From: Sinorhizobium numidicum | GTDB taxonomy: Bacteria > Pseudomonadota > Alphaproteobacteria > Rhizobiales > Rhizobiaceae | DNA: 64,000 nt | NCBI RefSeq assembly: GCF_029892045.1 | Contig: NZ_CP120367.1 | Span: 1,116,001 to 1,180,000, forward strand | Direction of reading: 5' to 3' | Shown here: piece by piece, positions 17,784-27,756 of the stretch | Layout: every line of letters begins with the position of its first letter | How positions within the stretch are numbered: position 1 is the stretch's first letter | The notes under the pieces: generated by a model | What the model was told of the DNA's origin: nothing | Databases searched by the model: none | What the model saw: only the letters and a program-made list of their open reading frames with translations | Translations under genes and position numbers: made by a program

Positions 17784-18551
17784 TCAGTTGAACGTCGAAG
17801 TTTTCAGAAAGTCCGCCAGGCGTTCGGTCTTGGGCTTCAGGAACATCTCGCGCGGATTGCCCTCCTCGGCGATACGGCCCTGGTTCATGAAGATGACCCG
17901 GGACGAAACCTCATAGGCAAAGCGCATCTCGTGGGTGACGATCAGCATGCTCATGCCGTCTTCCGCAAGGCCCTTGATCACCTGCAGCACCTCGTTGACG
18001 AGTTCCGGGTCGAGGGCCGAGGTCACTTCGTCGAAAAGCATCAGCTTGGGGTTCATCGCGATGGCGCGGGCGATCGCAACGCGCTGCTGCTGGCCGCCGG
18101 AAAGCTGGCCGGGGTAATGATCCATCCGCGACAGAAGGCCGACGCGGTCCAGCCACTTCTCCGCAACCGTCCTTGCCTCGTCGCGGCTCATCGTCTTGAC
18201 CTTGATCAGGCCCAGCATGACGTTGCCGGCGGCGGTCATATGCGGAAAGAGGTTGAACTGCTGGAATGCCATTCCCGTCAGCGCGCGCTGGCGGGCGATC
18301 TCCCGCTCAGGCTTGCGGCGGCGGACACCACCGACTGTCTCGTAGCCGATTTCCTGGCCGTCGATGCTGATCGTGCCGCCCTGGAATTCCTCGAGCATGT
18401 TGATGCAGCGAAGCATCGTCGTCTTGCCCGAACCGCTGGAGCCGATAATGCTGATCACCTCGCCCTGCTGCATGGTGCAGTCGACGCCTTTCAGCACTTC
18501 CACCGTGCCATAGCGCTTGTGAAGATCGCGGATTTCAAGAAGATTGGTCAT
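17784..18551 (-). CDS. Polar amino-acid ABC transporter ATP-binding protein
   Basis: A 255-residue ATPase of the GlnQ/HisP type: Walker [10 protein letters not shown] near residue 37, Q-loop [14 protein letters not shown], signature [15 protein letters not shown], Walker [13 protein letters not shown], and H-loop IVTHEMRFA. The Val in DEV in place of the usual DEP is a small but ordinary change. It energises the two permeases encoded directly upstream on the same strand. Confidence 0.93.
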   Translation of the reverse strand: MTNLLEIRDLHKRYGTVEVLKGVDCTMQQGEVISIIGSSGSGKTTMLRCINMLEEFQGGTISIDGQEIGYETVGGVRRRKPEREIARQRALTGMAFQQFNLFPHMTAAGNVMLGLIKVKTMSRDEARTVAEKWLDRVGLLSRMDHYPGQLSGGQQQRVAIARAIAMNPKLMLFDEVTSALDPELVNEVLQVIKGLAEDGMSMLIVTHEMRFAYEVSSRVIFMNQGRIAEEGNPREMFLKPKTERLADFLKTSTFN

Positions 18552-18563
18552 GGATCCGAAGCC

Positions 18564-19223
18564 TCACGATGGGACAGCGGTCTTGCGTTCGACGAATCGA
18601 CCGAAACGCTCAATGCCGTAGTTGATGACGAAATAAAGGAAGCCTGCGAAGAAATAGAATTCGAGGCTCATGAACGTGCGCGAGATCAGTTCCTGGGTGC
18701 GTAGCAGCAGTTCCGCAACGCCGATGATCGAGAGCAAGGTCGACGCCTTGACCATTTCGGCCGCGGTATTGACCCAGGCAGGTAGCGCCTGCCGCAGGGC
18801 CTGCGGCCCCAGCACATAGGCGAAGGTTTGCGGAAAGGTCAGCCCGATCGCCTTCGCGGCTTCCGTCTGCCCCTTGGGAATCGATTGCAGCGCGCCGCGC
18901 ACCAGTTCGCCGACATGTGAGCTACAGAAGACGGCGAGCGCCAGGATGCCCGCCTGGAACGGCCCGAGGTCGATGCCGACAGTGCTCAGAACGTAGTAGC
19001 TCGCAAGCACAAGAACGAGCACCGGCGTGCCGCGGATGAAGTCGGTATAGCCGCGCACCACCCATTGCAGCGGGCGGTAGCCATAGGTGAGTGCAAGCCC
19101 CACGAAGACGCCGAGCACGGTACCCACCGCAATCGACAGGAACGAAATGGAAATCGACACGCCGAGCCCCTTTAGGAGCGGAATCCGGGCGAGCCAGAGT
19201 TGATCGAGAAAAGCGAAGTCCAT
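18564..19223 (-). CDS. Amino-acid ABC transporter permease (second)
   Basis: A 219-residue HisMQ-type inner-membrane permease with hydrophobic helices and the EAA loop SIPKGQTEAAKAIGLTFPQTFAYV near residue 125. ATG 19223 is used; the frame extends further upstream but that part overlaps the first permease gene and lacks family sequence. It pairs with the permease at 19229. Confidence 0.9.
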   Translation of the reverse strand: MDFAFLDQLWLARIPLLKGLGVSISISFLSIAVGTVLGVFVGLALTYGYRPLQWVVRGYTDFIRGTPVLVLVLASYYVLSTVGIDLGPFQAGILALAVFCSSHVGELVRGALQSIPKGQTEAAKAIGLTFPQTFAYVLGPQALRQALPAWVNTAAEMVKASTLLSIIGVAELLLRTQELISRTFMSLEFYFFAGFLYFVINYGIERFGRFVERKTAVPS

Positions 19224-19228
19224 GACGA

Positions 19229-19891
19229 TCACCTCGGAACCGCAAGTCGCCGTTCGACCCCGCGCATCAGCGCGGCCAGCAGCGAACAGGTTGCAACATA
19301 GAGGCAGCTCGCGACGATCCACGTCTCGATGACACGGAAAGTCTCGACATTGATCTTGCGCGCCTCGAAGGTGAGTTCGGGCACCGCGATCGCCGCGGCA
19401 AGCGAGGTGTCCTTGAAAAGCGAGATCATGGTGCTGCCGAGGGAGGGCAGGACATTGCGCAGCATGAGCGGAATAATAATCGAGGTGCGAATCTGCATCT
19501 CCGTCAGTCCGATCGCCAGCCCCGCTTCCCTTTGGCCCGGCGGAACGGCGATGAGGCCGCCGCGGAAGACTTCAGCGAGATAGGCGCCGGAATAGACCGC
19601 CAGAGTCAGCACGAAACTTTCGATTTTACCGAGACGGACACCGAGTTCGGGGAGCGCGAAATAGGTGAAGAGGATGAGGACCAGGATCGGCGTGTTGCGG
19701 ATCACCGTGACATAGAGTCCGGCGGGTTTGCGCAGCAACACGCTCTTGGAAACGAGGCCGAAAGCGGTGATCAGCCCGAGCACGCAGCCGGCGAGGATCG
19801 CCACCACTGCCAGGCCGAGACTGAGCGCCAGCCCTTCCAAAAGAAGGTCGAACGAGCGCCAGACAGCCGCGAAGTTCAATGAATAAGTCAT
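19229..19891 (-). CDS. Amino-acid ABC transporter permease (first)
   Basis: A 220-residue HisMQ-type permease with IRNTPILVLILFTYFALPELG, typical of this family, and the EAA loop VPPGQREAGLAIGLTEMQIR. It starts at ATG 19891, 71 bases after the binding-protein stop. With the second permease, five bases further on, it forms a heterodimeric channel. Confidence 0.92.
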   Translation of the reverse strand: MTYSLNFAAVWRSFDLLLEGLALSLGLAVVAILAGCVLGLITAFGLVSKSVLLRKPAGLYVTVIRNTPILVLILFTYFALPELGVRLGKIESFVLTLAVYSGAYLAEVFRGGLIAVPPGQREAGLAIGLTEMQIRTSIIIPLMLRNVLPSLGSTMISLFKDTSLAAAIAVPELTFEARKINVETFRVIETWIVASCLYVATCSLLAALMRGVERRLAVPR

Positions 19892-19962
19892 GGACGCCAG
19901 CCATTGCCGTGGGGAGCGGACGGCAACCCCGCCGATTAAGCAGGGTCGCCAAAGAGCGAAGC

Positions 19963-20805
19963 CTATTTGTACTCGACGGGGAAACCGATCTGCGGCGGAG
20001 TGAGGTCCTTGCCGAACCAGGTCTTGAAGGACTTGGCGTAGAAGTCGAATTCGACTCCCGTCATCGCCTCATGCAACGCCGTGTTGACGAAGTTCAGCCA
20101 GTCCTGATCGCCGCGCTTGACGCCGCATGCATAGGTTTGCGGGTTCCAGCCATAGCCTGCGTCCTTGTAGCGGCCCGGGTTCTGGGTCATGTACCAGGCA
20201 AGCGAAGACTGGTCGGTTGCCGCGGCGTCGGCACGGCCGGATTCCAGCGCCTGATAGATCAGGTCGACGGATTCGTATTGATCCACCGTCGCCTCGGGCA
20301 GCGCAGCGTGCACCATGTCCTCGGCATAGACGTTCTGCAGCACCGAAATCGTAACCGATGAGCCAGCGCCCTTCAGCGCCTCGTAATCGCCATGCTTGCC
20401 GTCGGCCTTCAGCATCAGGCCCACGCCCTCACGATAGTAGGGAATGGTGAAGGCGATCTGCTGGGCGCGCTCGCCCGTTACCGTCATGAACTGGCAGGTG
20501 ATGTCCACCTTGTCTGTGGTGATGTTCGGAATGCGGGCATCCGACGACTGATTGACGAATTCGATCTTTTCGGGGTCGCCGAACAGCGCCTTGGCAATGA
20601 TGCGGCCCATATCAACGTCGAAACCCTGCAGCTTGTCTTCGGCGCTCTTGAAGTGCCACGGCGCGTTGGTGCTGCCGGTGCCGAGCACCAGATGGCCGCG
20701 CGACAGTACTTCGTCGAGCTTGCTTGACGGCTGCTGCGCAATGGCCGGCATGGCGGCTAACGTTGCGACGACGAGGCTCGCGGCCGCAGAAAATGTCTTG
20801 ATCAT
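19963..20805 (-). CDS. Amino-acid ABC transporter substrate-binding protein
   Basis: A 280-residue periplasmic protein of family 3, with a Sec signal peptide (MIKTFSAAASLVVATLAAMPAIAQ) and LVLGTGSTNAPWHFKSAEDKLQGFDVDMG at the start of the mature chain, the usual opening of polar amino-acid binders. DITCQFMTVTGERAQQIAFT also fits. The ligand is unknown; the nearby D-threonine-aldolase-like enzyme hints at a D- or beta-hydroxy amino acid. It is the first gene of the reverse-strand operon. Confidence 0.9.
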   Translation of the reverse strand: MIKTFSAAASLVVATLAAMPAIAQQPSSKLDEVLSRGHLVLGTGSTNAPWHFKSAEDKLQGFDVDMGRIIAKALFGDPEKIEFVNQSSDARIPNITTDKVDITCQFMTVTGERAQQIAFTIPYYREGVGLMLKADGKHGDYEALKGAGSSVTISVLQNVYAEDMVHAALPEATVDQYESVDLIYQALESGRADAAATDQSSLAWYMTQNPGRYKDAGYGWNPQTYACGVKRGDQDWLNFVNTALHEAMTGVEFDFYAKSFKTWFGKDLTPPQIGFPVEYK

Positions 20806-20964
20806 CGGAGTTCTCCCCTTTTTTGGTTCCCAATACTGAGATCCAATATACTGGACATGCGTCCTGAATAGTGGATTGACGTATCAAAGGCTCTGGGCCA
20901 TGACTTGTCAAGCGGAACCGCCTAAATTCATTCACCCACCCTTCCGAAAGAGGAAACAAGCCGC
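20806..20964. promoter_or_regulatory. Divergent promoter region with possible IclR site
   Basis: This 159-base gap separates the amino-acid ABC operon (reverse) from the PLP enzyme gene (forward) and should hold both promoters. A short palindrome TCCA-atatac-TGGA at 20842-20855 could be an IclR operator, but the arms are only 4 bp. Confidence 0.35.
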
Positions 20965-22020
20965 ATGAGCCTGCCAGACACCCCCGCCGTCCTCGTCGAT
21001 ATCGATGTCGCCCGGCGCAACATCCGCGCCTTCCAGGCCTACGCCGACCGGCATGGCATCCGCGTGCGGCCGCATATTAAGACCCACAAGCTGCCGCAGA
21101 TGGCCGAGCTGCAGCTCGAGGCCGGGGCGATCGGCATCACCTGCCAGAAAGTCACCGAGGCGGAGGCGATGGTCGACGGCAGCCCGCGGATCAAGGACGT
21201 GCTGATTACCTACAACATCCTCGGAGAGGAGAAGCTCGCGCGCCTCGCCAGATTGAACGAACGGGTGCGTCTCAGTGTCGTCGCGGACAATACTGCGGTT
21301 ATCGACGGCCTGGCGGCGCGTTTTGCGCGCGAAGGCAAGCCGCTCACGGTGCTCGTCGAGTGCAACACCGGCGCAGATCGCTGCGGCGTCGCGACGCCGG
21401 CGGAGGCGGCCCACCTTGCCGAACGTATTGCCGAGGCCCCGGGGTTGCGCTTCGGCGGGTTGATGACCTATCCGCCGGCCGACGGGGCGGCGCGCGTCCA
21501 ATCCTTCATGAGCGAGGCGAAGGAGCTGATCGAGGCGGCGGGCCTGGAAGTTCCAACCATCACGTCCGGCGGCACGCCCAGCATGATGCAGGCAGCCGAT
21601 GTGCCGGTGGCAACGGAGTATCGGCCGGGCACCTATATTTACAACGACCGCTCGCTGGTTGAGCGCGGCGTCGCGACTTGGGACGATTGCGCCCTGACGG
21701 TGCTCGCGACCGTCGTGTCCGTTCCGGCGGAGAACCGGGCGATCATCGACGCCGGCAGCAAGGTCCTGACCTCCGATCTCCTCGGCCTCACCGGCTATGG
21801 CCACGTGCTCGGGCGCGACGACATCCGCATCGACCAGCTTTCGGAGGAGCACGGCCGGCTCGTTTCGAATGGCCCCATTGGCCTTGCCGTCGGCGACCAG
21901 GTCCGCATCGTTCCGAACCATGCCTGCGTGGTCACCAACATGGTCGACGTCGTGCACATCGTGGACGGCGATGAACCGAAGGAAGAATGGGCCGTCGTGG
22001 CGCGCGGCCACATCCTCTGA
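20965..22020 (+). CDS. D-threonine aldolase / D-serine dehydratase-like PLP enzyme
   Basis: A 351-residue fold-type III (alanine racemase-like) PLP enzyme. The Schiff-base lysine is in RPHIKTHKLPQM near residue 37, the barrel continues with VLVECNTGADRCGV, and the C-terminus has VGDQVRIVPNHACVVTNMVD, where the HxC pattern matches the metal site of D-threonine aldolase and D-serine dehydratase. It would split or deaminate a D-beta-hydroxy amino acid in the cytoplasm. It is transcribed divergently from the amino-acid importer with RidA and IclR, implying one uptake-and-breakdown unit. Aldolase versus dehydratase activity cannot be settled from sequence. Confidence 0.85.
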   Translation: MSLPDTPAVLVDIDVARRNIRAFQAYADRHGIRVRPHIKTHKLPQMAELQLEAGAIGITCQKVTEAEAMVDGSPRIKDVLITYNILGEEKLARLARLNERVRLSVVADNTAVIDGLAARFAREGKPLTVLVECNTGADRCGVATPAEAAHLAERIAEAPGLRFGGLMTYPPADGAARVQSFMSEAKELIEAAGLEVPTITSGGTPSMMQAADVPVATEYRPGTYIYNDRSLVERGVATWDDCALTVLATVVSVPAENRAIIDAGSKVLTSDLLGLTGYGHVLGRDDIRIDQLSEEHGRLVSNGPIGLAVGDQVRIVPNHACVVTNMVDVVHIVDGDEPKEEWAVVARGHIL

Positions 22021-22369
22021 GGGCGCTTCCTCCCTGGTGACGCCTCACGTCGCCGGCGAATTCCTCGCAGGCGCGCGATCGCTTCATTGGCCGTCTCTTC
22101 GTCCGAGCAGCAACACCTGCCGCAACCGGACGTGGAATAGCGCTTTCGTTGCCGGACGGCGGAGGCAAAGTCCAGGTTCCCACATATTGGGTGCATCTCT
22201 AAAATACCGTGCTATCTTGCACTCGCGGCTGCCCGCTGCGGGCAAGAAATTTCTGATTAGGCTGCACCGGCGATAGGACATTTCACGAAAGGCGCCTTCG
22301 GCGTCATATGTTTGCGTTGTAGTAGTCGATTAAATTGATAGTTTTATCTGGCAAAGGATGGAGGTCGAT
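22021..22369. other. Intergenic region before the sulfate-transport operon
   Basis: No convincing gene is present. It holds a small hairpin TGCCCG-ctg-CGGGCA at 22230-22244, then an AT-richer stretch and a GGATGGAGG ribosome site before sbp. It probably carries the promoter of the sbp-cysTWA operon; I saw no clear CysB-type operator. Confidence 0.4.
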
Positions 22370-23395
22370 ATGAGCTCGAATAGACTTGCCGGAATAGTAA
22401 AACTGGCGCTCGTGGTCGGAAGCCTGCAGCTTGGCTCGATTGGCTTAGCTCAAGCGGACACTACGATCCTGAACGTGTCCTACGACCCGACCCGGGAACT
22501 TTACAAGGACTTCAATGCGGCCTTTGCCGAAAAATGGGAGGCCGACACCGGCGAAACCGTAACGATCCAGACCTCGCATGGCGGGTCGGGTAAGCAGGCT
22601 CGATCAGTGATCGACGGTCTGGAGGCGGATGTCGTGACGCTCGCCCTCGAAGCAGATATCGATGCAATCGCCAAGGAGAGCGGCAAGATCCCGGCCGACT
22701 GGAAGACCCGCTTCGAAAACAACAGTGCGCCTTACACCTCGACGATCGTCTTTCTCGTCCACAAGGGCAATCCGAAAGGCATCAAGGACTGGGGCGACCT
22801 TATCAAGGAAGACATCCAGGTGATTACGCCCAACCCGAAAACTTCGGGCGGCGCGCGCTGGAACTTCCTTGCGGCCTGGGCCTGGGCACGATCCGCCAAT
22901 GGCGGTGACGACGCCAAGGCGCAGGAATACGTAGCGCAATTGTTCAAACATGTTCCGGTCCTCGATACCGGCGCGCGCGGTGCGACGACCACCTTTGTCC
23001 AGCGCGGCCTCGGTGACGTACTGCTTGCTTGGGAAAATGAAGCCTATCTGTCGCTTGAAGAACTCGGGCCGGACAATTTCGAGATCGTCACGCCGTCGAT
23101 CTCGATCAAGGCGGAACCGCCAGTGGCGCTCGTGGACGGCAATGTCGATAGCAATGGCACGCGCAAAGTGGCCGAGGCCTATCTGAACTATCTCTACAGC
23201 GATGTAGGCCAGAAGATCGCGGCCAAGCACTACTACCGGCCGTACAAGCCCGAGGTTGCGGACCCCAAGGACACGGCCCGCTTCGCCGACGTGAAGCTGG
23301 TCACTATTGACGAATTCGGCGGTTGGAAGGAAGCTCAGCCGAAGTTCTTCGCCGATGGTGGAATTTTCGACCAGATCTACAAGCCGGGACAATAA
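22370..23395 (+). CDS. sbp: Sulfate/thiosulfate-binding periplasmic protein
   Basis: A 341-residue binding protein with a signal peptide (VKLALVVGSLQLGSIGLAQA) and the sulfate-binder pattern: LNVSYDPTRELYKDFNAAF, QTSHGGSGKQARSVIDGLEADVVTLAL and NPKTSGGARWNFLAAW. It captures sulfate or thiosulfate for the CysTWA importer encoded next. ATG 22370 is chosen over ATG 22358 because GGAGG sits five bases before it. The cysD-cysNC activation genes lie 14 kb upstream. Confidence 0.93.
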   Translation: MSSNRLAGIVKLALVVGSLQLGSIGLAQADTTILNVSYDPTRELYKDFNAAFAEKWEADTGETVTIQTSHGGSGKQARSVIDGLEADVVTLALEADIDAIAKESGKIPADWKTRFENNSAPYTSTIVFLVHKGNPKGIKDWGDLIKEDIQVITPNPKTSGGARWNFLAAWAWARSANGGDDAKAQEYVAQLFKHVPVLDTGARGATTTFVQRGLGDVLLAWENEAYLSLEELGPDNFEIVTPSISIKAEPPVALVDGNVDSNGTRKVAEAYLNYLYSDVGQKIAAKHYYRPYKPEVADPKDTARFADVKLVTIDEFGGWKEAQPKFFADGGIFDQIYKPGQ

Positions 23396-23401
23396 GATTC
23401 C

Positions 23402-24259
23402 ATGGCCTTTCGCAGCAGCACGCGATGGCGGTTTCGGCAGCCGAGCGTCATTCCGGGGTTCGGATTGGCGCTCGGCGTCACACTGGCGTGGCTTATCCTC
23501 ATCGTTCTCATCCCCCTCTCCGGCCTGCTTTGGCGATCGAGCGGCCTTGGCTGGTCGAAGTTCCTGGCGCTGGCACTGGACCAACGCACCGTCAACGCAT
23601 TGACGATCAGCTTCGGCACGGCCTTCGTTGCCGCAATCATCAATCTCGTTTTTGGAGTCGTCCTTGCCTGGGTGCTGGTACGCTACCGCTTTCCCGGCAA
23701 GCGCGTGATCGACGCCATGGTCGATCTGCCCTTCGCACTGCCGACGGCAGTCGCAGGCATCGCCTTGACGGCACTCTACGCTCCGAATGGCTGGATCGGC
23801 TCGCTTCTCGCGCCGCTCGGCATCAAGATCGCCTTCACGCCGGCCGGCATCGTCGTAGCGTTGGTCTTCGTGGGGCTGCCTTTCGTTGTCAGGACGGTGC
23901 AACCGATCATGGAGGAGATCGACAAGGAGGTCGAGGAAGCGGCGGCCACGCTTGGTGCCACTCGGTTTCAGACGATTAGCCGGGTGTTGCTACCGGGCCT
24001 GCTGCCGGCCGGTTTGACCGGCTTCGCGCTCGCCTTCGCGCGCGGCGTCGGCGAATACGGGTCCGTGATCTTCATTGCCGGTAATCTGCCTTACGTCTCG
24101 GAGATCGCACCGCTCCTGATCATCATTCGTCTCGAGGAGTTCAACTATCCGGCAGCGACCGCGATCGCCGCGGTGATGCTGCTCCTCTCCTTTATCATGC
24201 TGCTGGTCATCAACCTGATTCAGGCTTGGAGCAGACGGAGATATGCTAATGGCGCATGA
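23402..24259 (+). CDS. cysT: Sulfate ABC transporter permease CysT
   Basis: A 285-residue inner-membrane permease with several helices ([20 protein letters not shown] near the start), [19 protein letters not shown], and the EAA loop [23 protein letters not shown]. It forms the sulfate channel with CysW and begins six bases after sbp. Its last bases overlap the start of cysW by 11, indicating coupling. Confidence 0.93.
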   Translation: MAFRSSTRWRFRQPSVIPGFGLALGVTLAWLILIVLIPLSGLLWRSSGLGWSKFLALALDQRTVNALTISFGTAFVAAIINLVFGVVLAWVLVRYRFPGKRVIDAMVDLPFALPTAVAGIALTALYAPNGWIGSLLAPLGIKIAFTPAGIVVALVFVGLPFVVRTVQPIMEEIDKEVEEAAATLGATRFQTISRVLLPGLLPAGLTGFALAFARGVGEYGSVIFIAGNLPYVSEIAPLLIIIRLEEFNYPAATAIAAVMLLLSFIMLLVINLIQAWSRRRYANGA

Positions 24260-25136
24260 AGTCACCTCCGCGTCGGTCGCGGCGCCATCCAGCCTGGTCA
24301 ACGCGGCAACCTCGGAGAGCCGGTTTGCGCGCACGATTTTGATCGTGATCGCGCTCGGTTTCGTGGCACTCTTTCTGCTATTGCCGCTCGCCACCGTGTT
24401 CATCGAGGCATTTCGAAAGGGACCGACAGAGTTCTTCTCGGCGCTCCGCGACGCAGAAACCTTTTCGGCTATCCGGCTGACTCTGCTGGTCGCAGCGATC
24501 GCCGTACCGCTCAACCTCATCTTCGGGGTGGCGGCCGCCTGGGCGATCGCCAAATTCGAGTTCAAAGGCAAGGCGTTCCTGACGACGCTCATCGACCTGC
24601 CCTTCTCGGTCTCGCCGGTGATCTCCGGTCTCGTCTTCGTTCTGCTCTTCGGCTCGCACAGCCTGCTTGGCCCCATCCTGCAGAGTTACGGTATTCAGAT
24701 CCTGTTCGCCGTGCCCGGCCTGGTGCTCGCCACTGTTTTCGTCACCTTCCCCTTCGTCGCCCGCGAACTGATACCCTTGATGCAGGAACAGGGCACGAGC
24801 GACGAGGAAGCGGCACTGTCGCTCGGCGCCACGGGCTGGCAAACCTTCTGGCATGTGACGCTCCCCAACATCAAATGGGGCCTGCTCTATGGAGTGCTTC
24901 TCTGCAACGCCCGCGCCATGGGCGAGTTCGGGGCAGTCTCCGTTGTCTCGGGCCATATTCGCGGTCAAACGAACACCATGCCGCTGCAGGTAGAAATCCT
25001 CTATAATGAATACAATTTCGTCGCCGCGTTCGCGGTGGCCGCACTCCTTGCGCTTCTGGCGCTGGTAACGCTCGTATTGAAAACGGCGCTTGAACTTCGC
25101 TACAGCGACGAGATCGCTGCCAGTCGCAGACACTGA
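24249..25136 (+). CDS. cysW: Sulfate ABC transporter permease CysW
   Basis: A permease of about 295 residues with [20 protein letters not shown] and the EAA loop [21 protein letters not shown], plus [21 protein letters not shown], a CysW hallmark. Partner of CysT. ATG 24249 has GGAG eight bases ahead; ATG 24243, two codons earlier, is also possible. Confidence 0.93.
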   Translation: MAHEVTSASVAAPSSLVNAATSESRFARTILIVIALGFVALFLLLPLATVFIEAFRKGPTEFFSALRDAETFSAIRLTLLVAAIAVPLNLIFGVAAAWAIAKFEFKGKAFLTTLIDLPFSVSPVISGLVFVLLFGSHSLLGPILQSYGIQILFAVPGLVLATVFVTFPFVARELIPLMQEQGTSDEEAALSLGATGWQTFWHVTLPNIKWGLLYGVLLCNARAMGEFGAVSVVSGHIRGQTNTMPLQVEILYNEYNFVAAFAVAALLALLALVTLVLKTALELRYSDEIAASRRH

Positions 25137-25151
25137 AAGGTCCAGACATCC

Positions 25152-26258
25152 ATGGAAGTCCGCGTCCAGAACATACGCAAGGAATTCGGCCGCTTTCCGG
25201 CGCTCGACGACGTCTCGCTCAATATTCGGTCCGGCGAGTTGATTGCGCTGCTCGGCCCCTCCGGCTCCGGAAAGACCACGCTGCTCAGACTCGTGGCCGG
25301 GCTCGAAAGTCCGACCGAGGGTATGATCTTCTTCGGCACCGAGGACGCGTCGAAGAAAAGCGTGCAGGAGCGAAACATCGGTTTCGTCTTCCAGCACTAT
25401 GCCCTATTCCGGCATATGACGGTGCTCGACAACGTCTCCTTCGGTCTGAAGGTACGGCCCGGCAGCCGACGGCCGCCCGCCGCCGAGATACGCCGCCGAG
25501 CGCTGGACCTTCTCGAGCTGGTGCAGCTCTCGGGGCTTGAAAAACGCTATCCGGCCCAGCTTTCCGGCGGCCAACGGCAGCGCGTGGCACTCGCCCGCGC
25601 CATGGCGGTCGAGCCCAATGTGCTGCTTCTCGACGAGCCCTTCGGCGCGCTCGATGCGCAAGTGCGCAAAGAACTCAGGCGCTGGCTGCGTGAAATCCAT
25701 GACCGCACCGGCCACACCACCATATTCGTCACGCACGACCAGGAGGAGGCGCTCGAACTCGCCGACCGCGTCGTCGTCATGAGCAAGGGCGCAATCGAGC
25801 AGGTTGGCACGCCGGACGAGATCTATGACCATCCGGTCTCGCCTTTCGTCTATGGCTTCATCGGCCAATCCAACTGCCTCAACGTCATGCTTTCCAACGG
25901 CGAAATTTGGTTCGAGGACCGACCGATAGGCCTGCGGTCCGCAAACGAGGCCGACGGGCCGGCGACCCTCTTCTTCCGCCCGCACGACGTCGAACTCATC
26001 GACGGTTGCGGCGGCTGTCTTGCCGGCCTGGTCACTGCCAGCCGCCGAGTGGCCGGTACCCGGCACCTCGAACTCGATCTTGGCAGGACCCACCCTTCGG
26101 TCGAGATCGAACTGCCGCCGGAACGCGCCAGCTCCACCGATCACACCCGCATCGCCTTCCGACCTACGAAGTGGACGCTCTTCCGCAAGGAGGAGACCGT
26201 TCAGGTGACCCAGCGTGGAGCGGAAACAGCGGCCGAACTGGCACGCACGGGCACCTGA
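25152..26258 (+). CDS. cysA: Sulfate ABC transporter ATP-binding protein CysA
   Basis: A 368-residue ATPase: Walker [10 protein letters not shown] near residue 37, Q-loop [14 protein letters not shown], signature [15 protein letters not shown], Walker [12 protein letters not shown], and H-loop [14 protein letters not shown]-like C-terminal domain follows. The [14 protein letters not shown] segment is typical of CysA. It completes the sbp-cysTWA operon. Confidence 0.94.
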   Translation: MEVRVQNIRKEFGRFPALDDVSLNIRSGELIALLGPSGSGKTTLLRLVAGLESPTEGMIFFGTEDASKKSVQERNIGFVFQHYALFRHMTVLDNVSFGLKVRPGSRRPPAAEIRRRALDLLELVQLSGLEKRYPAQLSGGQRQRVALARAMAVEPNVLLLDEPFGALDAQVRKELRRWLREIHDRTGHTTIFVTHDQEEALELADRVVVMSKGAIEQVGTPDEIYDHPVSPFVYGFIGQSNCLNVMLSNGEIWFEDRPIGLRSANEADGPATLFFRPHDVELIDGCGGCLAGLVTASRRVAGTRHLELDLGRTHPSVEIELPPERASSTDHTRIAFRPTKWTLFRKEETVQVTQRGAETAAELARTGT

Positions 26259-26367
26259 AATCGGATCGCCCTTAGTGCGTCCGTCGCGGCAAGGGATCTG
26301 CGCGTGCTTCCGATAGCAACAATCCCGGGCCGTGGCCGACAAGGCCGTATATTTCCAGGAACACGCC

Positions 26368-27732
26368 ATGCCCGTCATCGACGAACTCACCCGATCCCTT
26401 GGCGACGCAGTGCTGACCGGTAGCCGGATCGCCGAACGTCATCGCAGCGATGCAAGCCTCACCGGGCGCCACCTCCCGAAGGCGGTTATTCGTCCGAGAG
26501 ATGTGGCGGAAGTTGCCGCTGCCCTGAAGATCTGCAACGACCATCGCCAGAGCGTGGTGCCGCAGGGCGGCATGACCGGCCTTGCCGGCGGCGCCAATCC
26601 GGGCGTGCGCGACATCGTCATTTCACTGGAAAGACTTTCGGGCATCGAGGAGATCGATGCCGCGGCCGGCACGATAACCGTTCTCGCCGGTACGCCGCTT
26701 GAGGTGGCGCAGCGTGCCGCCGAGGACGCCGGCTATCTGCTGCCTATCGACCTCGGTGCACGCGGATCCTGCCAGGTCGGCGGCAATCTCGCGACCAATG
26801 CCGGTGGCATCCGGGTCATCGGCCATGGCGTTGCGCGCGACAACCTACTCGGCCTTGAGGTCGTGCTTGCGGACGGGACCGTGCTTTCGTCGCTCAACAA
26901 GATGGTCAAGAACAACACCGGTTATGATCTGAGGCAGTTTTTCATCGGCTCCGAAGGCACGCTCGGCATCATCACCCGCGCAGTGTTGCGCCTGCGTCCG
27001 CTCCCGGCAGGGCGGTTGACCGCGCTCTGCGCCCTTGACGCCTATCCCGGCGTGGTCGACCTGCTCAAGCGGGCACAGAAGGCGCTTTCCGGCGTGTCGG
27101 CATTCGAGGCAATGTGGGAAAGCTACTTCCGCTTCAATTGCGAAGCCGAAGGGCAGCATTTCTTCGAGACGCCGCCCGCCTTCGCTGTGATCCTCGAGCA
27201 GGATATCCGTGGCCATGACGGCGAGGGTGAAGAGTTCGAGGCCTTTCTCGGACAGGCGCTTCAGGACGGGCTGATCGCCGATGCCTTGATCGCACAGTCG
27301 GAGAAGGAGAGCCGGGCGTTCTGGCGCGTGCGCGAAGGCCACGCGATGGACAGGTTGCCCTCGCTCGTCAATCTCGACATCAGTCTGCCGATCGGCGAGA
27401 TCGGTCGCTTTGCCGATGAATGCGGTGAAGCCCTTTCCGCCCGAGTTCCCATAGCGCATGTATCATTCTTCGGCCATGTCGGCGACAGCAACCTGCACAT
27501 CGCCTTTTCTCTTCCGGGCACGAACGACGAGACACTGCACGAGGTCGACGCCATCGTCTATACTCTCGTCGGCCGCTATCGTGGCTCGATCTCGGCGGAG
27601 CATGGCATCGGCGTCCTGAAGCGCGACTTTCTCGATCGATCCCGCAGTCCTGCTGAACTCGAAGTGATGCGCCGCATCAAGAAGGCGCTCGACCCGAACG
27701 GCATCCTCAATCCAGGCAAGGTCCTTGGTTAG
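26368..27732 (+). CDS. FAD-binding oxidase/dehydrogenase of the GlcD/D-2-hydroxyacid type
   Basis: A 454-residue flavoprotein of the VAO/PCMH fold: VVPQGGMTGLAGGANPG (FAD pyrophosphate loop), ARGSCQVGGNLATNAGGIRVIGHG, and the C-terminal HVSFFGHVGDSNLHIAFS and SAEHGIGVLKRDFL, with the metal and substrate histidines. Relatives oxidise glycolate, D-lactate or D-2-hydroxyglutarate, passing electrons to a quinone or ETF. ATG 26368 follows CAGGAA and gives a normal family length. It stands alone, convergent with the leucine-degradation operon. Confidence 0.88.
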   Translation: MPVIDELTRSLGDAVLTGSRIAERHRSDASLTGRHLPKAVIRPRDVAEVAAALKICNDHRQSVVPQGGMTGLAGGANPGVRDIVISLERLSGIEEIDAAAGTITVLAGTPLEVAQRAAEDAGYLLPIDLGARGSCQVGGNLATNAGGIRVIGHGVARDNLLGLEVVLADGTVLSSLNKMVKNNTGYDLRQFFIGSEGTLGIITRAVLRLRPLPAGRLTALCALDAYPGVVDLLKRAQKALSGVSAFEAMWESYFRFNCEAEGQHFFETPPAFAVILEQDIRGHDGEGEEFEAFLGQALQDGLIADALIAQSEKESRAFWRVREGHAMDRLPSLVNLDISLPIGEIGRFADECGEALSARVPIAHVSFFGHVGDSNLHIAFSLPGTNDETLHEVDAIVYTLVGRYRGSISAEHGIGVLKRDFLDRSRSPAELEVMRRIKKALDPNGILNPGKVLG

Positions 27733-27756
27733 GCAGCATCCCCGCGCAACCGACGC

